Of a DNA stretch of 5,156 nucleotides, positions 1-5,156 are shown in pieces. The DNA is taken from NCBI GenBank assembly GCA_015489265.1, contig WFZY01000179.1, positions 1-5,156 of the forward strand, written 5' to 3'. This DNA is from Flavobacteriaceae bacterium. GTDB lineage: Bacteria; Bacteroidota; Bacteroidia; Flavobacteriales; Flavobacteriaceae. The notes beneath the pieces are model-generated. The model made no database searches and was not told the origin of the DNA. It saw only the letters and a program-made list of their open reading frames with translations. Position 1 is the stretch's first letter. Every line of letters starts with the position of its first letter. The position numbers and the translations under genes were made by a program.

Positions 1-1668
1 GATATCAATCAATATCATGATGATTTCAAATTTGTTGGTAGCCGCATCATCAATATGCTCTATACTGCTGAAATGGCAAAAGATAGGGTTAATGACATCA
101 TCCGTCCCAAACTTGAAAAACGCGGTATGGTGGTCAACGGCATGTTAAGTGAGTTCGGTAAAAAGGTTTTAGAAGTTTATGAAGAAGTTGAGCCCTATTT
201 TTATGTTAACAAACCCCTTCAAGAATTTTTGAAAAAGACTTTGGTCGGGCCGGCACCTAAACGTGAATTGCTAGATGCCGACAAATTCCAAATCATGGAA
301 AGTGAAGCCCTTCGGTTACTATCATTTTCGGCACCGGATGGTCAATATTACAATTTGAGTGGGGTGGGGCAACAAATTAGAGCAGCATTACTTAAAGGTG
401 CTTTCTTTAAACCTATTACTCAAGAATATTTTGAAGCACTGTTTCAATTGATTGCAGGTAGTGATATTGAAGATAATCAACTCAAACAAGATCTAATAGC
501 TCAAGCTGTCATTGATACCGATAACAATCTTTTACCCGCCGGTGAACATTTACTACGCGCCGGTGATTTATATTTCCATGGTTTTTATGATGAACCAATG
601 AGTATCGATATTGACGAAGTGGAATTCGGAGTTTTATCTACCATCAAAGAAATCAATGACGAAACAGCCAAAAATCCGGAATTTTTAGCTACAAAAGCTA
701 ACATCAAAGCCGAGTTTATCGATAAAAAGTTTAAAGAAGCCCAGACCTTAAAAGAAAAATGGGGCAGACGACTTAAAGAATTGCCTAAAATTAAACAAAA
801 ATATGTAGCGGAATTAGAACAAGCTAAAACTGCCGAAGAATGGTTTAATAAAGTTTATGATTTTGATGCGGCTTTATTCGGTTTGCACGGTTTTCAATTG
901 ATTGCAACCGAAGTTAAAGATGACAAAATGTACTATTTCCTGACAGATGACGGTCAAAAAGTTTATGACAAACTTAAAGACAGTCCGCGTGAAATTCCTG
1001 CTGAAGCTGTTAAAGCCATTACCATTGGCAGACATGTATTCTTTGCACCGGATGGTCGTTGGGTTGAAAAAGCCAAAAAAGCCAAAACCATTGAAACGGC
1101 GCCTACTCCAACCGGACGTTTCTTTGCCCGTTTGGCTTACAATAATAAAACGCCTAACTTGACCAAATACGGTTTGGAAGTGATGCAGCCACTCCCCTAT
1201 ACTACCGGTATGTATCTTGACGACTTGATGACTTATCTCAAAGATTATAACCAAGATGAAGTCATTCAACTTTTGGAAAAACTGGATGCCCGTGGCATCG
1301 TCAATTTTTTCCCTAATGATATGATCATGCTGACCGAAGCCGGTAAAAAAATCAAACATGCCACTACCGGTATTGCAGGCGATATCAAATATCCCGTAAC
1401 ACCGCATGTCATTGATGTATTGCGTGCCTTAATGGAAGTAGGTAGTTTGTATGTCAAAGAACGCAAAGTGCGTATCTTGCCCGATAATTGGAAAAAAGCT
1501 TTGAAATTACTCAAAATGGATATGGAAACCTTTGAAAATACCTTAACCCTGCTTCGTCGTGCCGGATATATCGGTAAAGATAGCGTAACCGAAAATGGTG
1601 TTTTATTGATTGAAGCAGCCGAAATACTCGAAAATATTGATTATGACTGGACGGAAGTTGAAGTGTAA
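1..1668 (+). CDS. DUF505-like protein with repeated winged-helix-like units (5' end outside window)
   Basis: The frame is open from base 1, giving 555 residues in the window. The first in-frame ATG (55) has no ribosome binding site, and the 18 codons before it read like normal protein, so the true start probably lies upstream. I recognise the overall pattern tentatively as DUF505, a prokaryotic family of unknown function; no catalytic motif is visible. Counting from base 1, a short motif L-[ST]-x-x-G followed by a helix recurs: LSEFG (49), LSGVG (119), LTDDG (314), LTKYG (387), LTEAG (444), VTENG (529), with a looser LPAGE near 178. This looks like the wing and last helix of winged-helix domains; the clearest are at about 387-460 and 468-545. 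Residues 232-282 are highly charged and helical, perhaps a coiled-coil linker. There is no signal peptide or membrane segment in the visible part, so it is probably cytoplasmic. It is followed by its own terminator and converges on the ATPase operon, so no shared function is implied. It looks more GC-rich than the operon. Confidence 0.8.
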   Translation, partial: DINQYHDDFKFVGSRIINMLYTAEMAKDRVNDIIRPKLEKRGMVVNGMLSEFGKKVLEVYEEVEPYFYVNKPLQEFLKKTLVGPAPKRELLDADKFQIMESEALRLLSFSAPDGQYYNLSGVGQQIRAALLKGAFFKPITQEYFEALFQLIAGSDIEDNQLKQDLIAQAVIDTDNNLLPAGEHLLRAGDLYFHGFYDEPMSIDIDEVEFGVLSTIKEINDETAKNPEFLATKANIKAEFIDKKFKEAQTLKEKWGRRLKELPKIKQKYVAELEQAKTAEEWFNKVYDFDAALFGLHGFQLIATEVKDDKMYYFLTDDGQKVYDKLKDSPREIPAEAVKAITIGRHVFFAPDGRWVEKAKKAKTIETAPTPTGRFFARLAYNNKTPNLTKYGLEVMQPLPYTTGMYLDDLMTYLKDYNQDEVIQLLEKLDARGIVNFFPNDMIMLTEAGKKIKHATTGIAGDIKYPVTPHVIDVLRALMEVGSLYVKERKVRILPDNWKKALKLLKMDMETFENTLTLLRRAGYIGKDSVTENGVLLIEAAEILENIDYDWTEVEV

Positions 1669-1688
1669 GATCAATAATTACAATTTAG

Positions 1689-1720
1689 AAAGGGGCTGTC
1701 TCAAAAGGGCGGCCTTTTTT
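1689..1720 (+). terminator. Intrinsic terminator of the DUF505-like gene
   Basis: A 12-bp stem pairs 1689-1700 (AAAGGGGCTGTC) with 1708-1719 (GGCGGCCTTTTT) around a 7-base loop TCAAAAG, with T at 1715-1720. Four of the pairs are G-U, and they pair only in the plus-strand transcript: on the minus strand they become A-C mismatches. This orients the terminator to the upstream gene, 20 bases after its stop. The T-run is partly used in the stem, so efficiency may be moderate. Confidence 0.75.
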
Positions 1721-1768
1721 AGTTTAAAAAAAATAAATACAGTCAATTTGTAAAAAATAAACATTTTT

Positions 1769-4060
1769 TTATTCATCATAAAATTTCATATATTGCGTAA
1801 TTTCTTTTACAATATCCAAGACGATAGGAATAACTTCTTCGGGCATCTCCAACTCCGGATTTTTTATTCTATTATTCAATATTAAAGTAGCAAAGTAAAG
1901 CAATGGTAGTTTGTCTTGAAGTTCTTTGCCGTATTTGTCCGATTCAAAATAAGATAATACCAGATTTTTTTGGTTTAAAGATAATAAAAACAAGATTAAA
2001 TCTGATAACATTTCAATCGGTAAATTATCGACAAAAGCCTCCATTCTATTGGATACATCATTAAAAATACCGTTCCATATCTCTATGATAAATAATATAG
2101 CTTTATGATTTAGTTTATCGCTCTTAATATTTTGTGTCAACTCCAATGCTTTTTTTCTATTTTTGTTAAGTTCAAAATAAAAAAATGCCAAATTAAAAAA
2201 CGCTTCTTCAACACCTTTATTTACTGCCTCTTTATAATAAGATTCTGCTTCTTTATACTTTTCTTGTTTTATATAAATTATAGCCAAATTATTCATAGCA
2301 CCTGTATGCCCTTTTTCTACTGCCATTAAATAATATTTCTCTGCTTCTTTATACTTGTCTCGGGTTTCATATAATAATCCCAAATTATTCATTGCATTTT
2401 CATGCCCATTTTCTATTGCCATTAGATAATATTTCTCTGCTTCTTTGTACTTATCTTGATTCGTATATATTAATGCTAAATTATTCGCAGCACCTGTATG
2501 CCCTTTTTCTACTGCCATTAAGTAATACTTTTCTGCTTCTTTGTACTTATCTTGTTCCCCGTATAATAACGCCAATACAAAAAATTTCTCCCCATCTTCT
2601 TCATTCTCAATCTTATTAGCCAGTTTTAACGCCTCATTTATTTTACCTTCCTTTTGAAATTCTTCTATTTGTTTAAGTATCGTTTCTGCTTTTTTAGGCA
2701 AATAATAAGCTGCCTGTTCTCTAATTTGTAAAGTATTTTCGATAAGGGCATCTCGCATTTCTATCCCTATATGTTTGGATTGGCTTATGGCTTTGGTAAG
2801 GATACTGGCTTTTTCAAAACCAATTTTTTTGCTTTTTACATTTTCCAAATGCTGTTTTGCCAGTACTTTTAACTCATCTTTATTGTACCAATACTCTAAA
2901 AATAAGGTCAGATAGATAGCTTTACGTCTTTGTTCGGGATTGCCTTGGGTGGCAATCAGCCACATATTAAAAAACCGTTCGGCAATTTGATATTTGTTCT
3001 TTCTGTTTTCTGTTTTTAGTTTTTTAATAATCCCGTATTGTTCCAATTGTTTGAGATAAGAAGCAACCAATTTTGATTCCATGCGACATAAGTTAACCAA
3101 TTCTTTGGTACTAACCGGTTTCCAAAAAAAAGCCGTTTCTAACACTATTTTTTGTTGGGCTTTGGTTAGACTCCACAATCGTTCTTGATAAATTGGTGTT
3201 GCCTTGTCCATAATATAATTGATGTACTTAGCATCAAATTTCTCATCATTGCTCAATAAAATTCTGATAAAAAACTGCAAAGTCCTTGGCAAACCATCCG
3301 TAAGAATTCTAATTGCTTCAATATTTCCACGATGTGTACTTGTATAGTTAGTCAAAATAGGCAAATTCATAATTTTGCCCCAGTGCTTCAAAAGTGTATC
3401 TATTTCTTGCAAACTCAACGGCTTTAACCTATGAATTCTAAAAAAGTCGTAAAATGGCATATCGTGTTTCCAAAAATGTTCACTCATGCGCGTACTGGCT
3501 GCTACAATTTGTATATTGTTATCATTAATTAAAGCGGCACGCAACACTTTGGCATCCTCTTTAATACTTTCAATAATTTTATCAAAATTATCAAGTAATA
3601 CAACAACCTTTTTCTTTTTTTCTCTGATGAGTTTGTTTAAAACGCCGTATAAATATCGAGTATAACTATGATTGTCTTCAAAATCGGAAAAGTTTTGCAA
3701 TTCAATATCGGGTTCTAATTCGTTAATTATTTCATACCACAAATCAGCCAGTCTGAATATACCCGCTTGTTCTTCGGCAAAATTAATGGAGATGTATTTT
3801 TTGTTTAATTCTTTATTTTCCTTTAGTTCTATTTCTATTCTTTTCAGAAGCGTAGATTTGCCCGAACCTCTGGCACCGAGTATCAGCTCGTGCTGTAATG
3901 AGTCATTAGGTTGGGTACGTTTTAAGACATTTACTATCGTATCAAACTCATTAACACGAACAACAAAATTAGTTTTAAGCGTTTTGTCGTCTGTATTAGC
4001 CGCTTGATATAAGTTTAATTCTTCGACAAACCGGTCGCCTGAATTTGCATTAGTTTTCAT
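1769..4060 (-). CDS. AAA+/STAND-type ATPase with winged helix and C-terminal TPR-like repeats
   Basis: This complete 763-residue protein looks like a cytoplasmic P-loop NTPase of the AAA+/STAND (ATPase_2 or Orc/Cdc6-like) group. The Walker A motif is GARGSGKST at 62-70. Walker B is VVVLLDNFD at 152-160, with Asp157 followed by Asn rather than the usual Glu. A sensor-1-like strand IVAASTR lies at 185-191, and GLPRT at 256-260 suits a sensor-2 region. Residues 297-350 look like a winged helix, followed by an AERFFNMW tail motif at 360-367. Residues 472 to about 635 are TPR-like repeats with a 32-residue period; the rest is helical. Only about 60 residues precede the P-loop, so there is no N-terminal effector domain. 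The likely role is an ATP-driven switch whose repeats bind a partner or ligand. The ATG overlaps the end of the upstream ATPase gene by 11 bases, and no Shine-Dalgarno precedes it, which favours translational coupling. A defence or stress-sensing role is inferred from architecture only. Confidence 0.88.
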   Translation of the reverse strand: MKTNANSGDRFVEELNLYQAANTDDKTLKTNFVVRVNEFDTIVNVLKRTQPNDSLQHELILGARGSGKSTLLKRIEIELKENKELNKKYISINFAEEQAGIFRLADLWYEIINELEPDIELQNFSDFEDNHSYTRYLYGVLNKLIREKKKKVVVLLDNFDKIIESIKEDAKVLRAALINDNNIQIVAASTRMSEHFWKHDMPFYDFFRIHRLKPLSLQEIDTLLKHWGKIMNLPILTNYTSTHRGNIEAIRILTDGLPRTLQFFIRILLSNDEKFDAKYINYIMDKATPIYQERLWSLTKAQQKIVLETAFFWKPVSTKELVNLCRMESKLVASYLKQLEQYGIIKKLKTENRKNKYQIAERFFNMWLIATQGNPEQRRKAIYLTLFLEYWYNKDELKVLAKQHLENVKSKKIGFEKASILTKAISQSKHIGIEMRDALIENTLQIREQAAYYLPKKAETILKQIEEFQKEGKINEALKLANKIENEEDGEKFFVLALLYGEQDKYKEAEKYYLMAVEKGHTGAANNLALIYTNQDKYKEAEKYYLMAIENGHENAMNNLGLLYETRDKYKEAEKYYLMAVEKGHTGAMNNLAIIYIKQEKYKEAESYYKEAVNKGVEEAFFNLAFFYFELNKNRKKALELTQNIKSDKLNHKAILFIIEIWNGIFNDVSNRMEAFVDNLPIEMLSDLILFLLSLNQKNLVLSYFESDKYGKELQDKLPLLYFATLILNNRIKNPELEMPEEVIPIVLDIVKEITQYMKFYDE
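2168..2551 (-). repeat. Four 96-bp tandem repeats encoding 32-residue TPR-like units
   Basis: Four in-frame units lie at 2551-2456, 2455-2360, 2359-2264 and 2263-2168, coding residues 504-535, 536-567, 568-599 and 600-631 of the ATPase. The first three share the identical peptide DKYKEAEKYYLMA; the fourth begins EKYKEAESYYKEA. Units 1 and 3 share a 33-base identical stretch (2491-2523 against 2299-2331). A degenerate unit precedes them (residues 472-503, GKINEALKL). The period is shorter than the classical 34 of TPR or about 36 of Sel1 repeats, but the A-x-x-N-L-(A/G)-x-x-Y and Y-x-E-A-x-x-Y-Y patterns fit that superfamily. Confidence 0.88.
4050..4060 (-). promoter_or_regulatory. 11-base stop/start overlap coupling the two ATPase genes
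   Basis: On the minus strand the sequence ATGAAAACTAA carries the start codon of the TPR-ATPase and, in another frame, the stop codon of the upstream ATPase. The bases before the ATG are A/T-rich and contain no GGAG-like ribosome binding site. The downstream protein is therefore likely translated by ribosomes finishing the upstream gene, so breaking that gene could also reduce output of the second. Confidence 0.6.
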
Positions 4061-5039
4061 AATAAGGATTGTTTTTTAACCAAAATCCTCTTAAAAAAGG
4101 GGAAATAAAATAGTATTTATCATCATTTTTAACAATATACCCATCATTGAGTAGCACTTTTACAAGTTGCATATAAGTAGTCGTTTTACTATGTTTTACG
4201 GCCAAATCATAAACTTGTCTCGGGTTGATTTTGCCTTTATGTGCTATAAAAACAAGTAGTTCGTTCATAAAATCGGCATCTTGTTTTTCAAAATATTTAT
4301 ACAAGCGAGAAAACCAATCGTCAAAATATTCATTCTCCTCAACTTGATGATTAAAAGCCTCATCAATGACATTGGTAGAAATGTTTTTGTTATGGTTAGC
4401 TTTAGCTATTTTATTAATTTCATCTAACATTAAATTGATAAAATAAGGAATAGGATATTTTATTTTATCAATTAAGTATTGAGCTATTTCATCAGAATAA
4501 GTAACAGAAGCATTTTGGGTTGCCAACTGTATATATTCAATAGCTTCGACATAATCAAAAGGTTTAAATTTTATTTCTTTTAAATCGTTTATATCATTGG
4601 TACTTTTTGAAATATTTCTAACAATATGTCTCATACCAATAGAACCCGTCCATACAAAAAGTAATGCATTCCGATTAAAATCTTGCCTCCAAGAACGAAT
4701 ATTTTTTAATATTCCAAGTGCCTCTCGTACCTTGTTATTCTCATATAAATAATGTAAAACATCTGGTAATTCATCTATAAACAAGATCACCTTAATTTTC
4801 TGATTTTCTAATTTTCGTATCAGGATTCTTATTTCTTCTTTATAATTAAAATCTTTTTTATTCTTAAATTTAATACCGCTATCCCAACTGATAGATTCAA
4901 TACCTCTGCCACTAAAAAACTTTTTTAAAGATTGTTTAATTTGATCATTTCGTTTCAGACTTTTTAAAATTAATTCATATATCGTTTCATAGAATTCTTT
5001 CTCCGATTTAATATCTTGTATATTCTTAAAAACGTAAGT
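4050..5039 (-). pseudogene. AAA+/STAND-type ATPase, N-terminus and P-loop missing
   Basis: The frame runs from 5039 to the stop at 4050 and encodes 329 residues. It is closed upstream by TGA at 5042-5040. No ATG, GTG or TTG occurs before the GTG at 4790, and that codon lies inside the Walker B strand, so a protein starting there would lack half the ATPase core. Counting from 5039: residues 2-16 (YVFKNIQDIKSEKEF) look like the second strand of the core; 84-90 (VILFIDE) is Walker B with Asp89-Glu90; FVWTGSIGM at 128-136 is sensor-1-like; YPIPYFINLM at 195-204 suits the sensor-2 region. Residues 254-313 form a winged helix ending in SPFLRGFW. Relatives carry Walker A before this point; none is found in any minus-strand frame of 5040-5156. 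The gene is probably cut by an insertion or rearrangement near 5040. Its partner is the overlapping TPR-ATPase. A remote exon-like N-terminus beyond the window, or an assembly error, cannot be excluded. Confidence 0.8.
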
Positions 5040-5047
5040 TCAATTAG

Positions 5048-5062
5048 TAAATGCAACATTTA
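5048..5062. repeat. Small palindrome TAAATG-CAA-CATTTA
   Basis: A perfect 6-bp inverted repeat with a 3-base spacer lies about eight bases from the point where ATPase homology ends. It could be a transposase or regulator binding site. At this size in AT-rich DNA it could also be chance. Confidence 0.4.
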
Positions 5063-5090
5063 GGAGCATAAAGTAAGCTAATTATTCGCT

Positions 5091-5151
5091 ATCCCTTCGC
5101 TCTTTTTGAGAAGTGAAGCGTAGCGAAACGGAGCAAAAAGAGCGAAGGGAT
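5091..5151. repeat. Perfect 18-bp inverted repeat (long hairpin)
   Basis: The arm ATCCCTTCGCTCTTTTTG at 5091-5108 is exactly complementary to CAAAAAGAGCGAAGGGAT at 5134-5151, with a 25-base purine-rich spacer. Neither strand has a T-run after the stem (CACCC on the plus strand), so it is not a standard intrinsic terminator. It is more GC-rich than its surroundings. It may be part of a mobile element, a non-autonomous repeat unit, or a structure that blocks read-through. The window ends five bases after it. Confidence 0.85.
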
Positions 5152-5156
5152 CACCC

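Larger units (their letters stand above)
5037..5156. mobile_element. Possible insertion-element end interrupting the ATPase gene
   Basis: ATPase homology stops abruptly near 5040, and the next 117 bases are non-coding in all minus-strand frames. The stretch begins TTCAATTAGTAAATGCAAC on the plus strand, which resembles, from memory only, ends of some IS30-family elements. It contains two inverted repeats. No transposase and no second end are in the window, so this remains a hypothesis. Confidence 0.3.

Noticed and set aside
874..1407. Minus-strand 177-codon frame opposite the DUF505-like gene
   Set aside because: It lies wholly inside a convincing plus-strand gene. Its composition is the mirror of that gene and it shows no domain pattern of its own.
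1752..1769. A/T-only hairpin (AAAAAAT, loop AAAC, ATTTTTT) at the end of the minus-strand operon
   Set aside because: Seven A-T pairs are too weak to call a terminator, and the right arm touches the stop codon. I see no convincing terminator for the operon.
2132..2619. Two plus-strand frames across the TPR repeats
   Set aside because: They are antisense shadows of the 96-bp repeats. Their hydrophobic, Leu/Phe-rich sequence is what AT-rich antisense to Lys/Glu/Tyr codons gives.
3672..4007. Plus-strand 111-codon frame
   Set aside because: It is antisense to the P-loop region of the TPR-ATPase, Ser/Leu-rich, with no ribosome binding site.
5042..5083. AATTAG...CTAATT 6-base inverted pair around the junction
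   Set aside because: The arms are short and widely spaced in AT-rich sequence, which is expected by chance.
5040..5156. Short minus-strand frames that might carry the missing ATPase N-terminus by frameshift
   Set aside because: All three frames hit stops and none shows a P-loop. The sequence is dominated by the inverted repeat, so a simple frameshift does not explain the break.

Overview
The window is AT-rich bacterial DNA with three protein-coding regions. The taxon cannot be fixed from what is visible. Weak or absent Shine-Dalgarno sites and the 32-residue TPR type would fit Bacteroidota, Campylobacterota or some Neisseriales-like bacteria. There is no rRNA, tRNA or CRISPR array.

Layout. 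(1) Positions 1-1668, plus strand: the 3' part of a gene that is already open at the first base. It encodes a protein I tentatively place in the uncharacterised DUF505 family, built from repeated winged-helix-like units. (2) Positions 1669-1768: a 100-base convergent gap with a well-formed intrinsic terminator for the plus-strand gene. (3) Positions 1769-5039, minus strand: two genes that overlap by 11 bases. The upstream one (5039 to 4050) is an AAA+/STAND-type ATPase that has lost its N-terminus and P-loop. The downstream one (4060 to 1769) is a complete 763-residue ATPase with P-loop, Walker B, winged helix and a C-terminal array of 32-residue TPR-like repeats. (4) Positions 5040-5156: about 117 bases without a gene. 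They interrupt the upstream ATPase and hold a small palindrome and a perfect 18-bp inverted repeat. They may be the end of an insertion element.

How the parts relate. The two ATPases share a plan: AAA+ core, winged helix, then a short aromatic/basic tail motif. They are translationally coupled, so they probably work together. The low GC, the ATPase-plus-TPR design and the nearby disruption suggest an accessory, possibly defence-related, cassette beside a more ordinary-looking gene. That role is inference: no effector domain is visible, and the first gene looks inactivated here.
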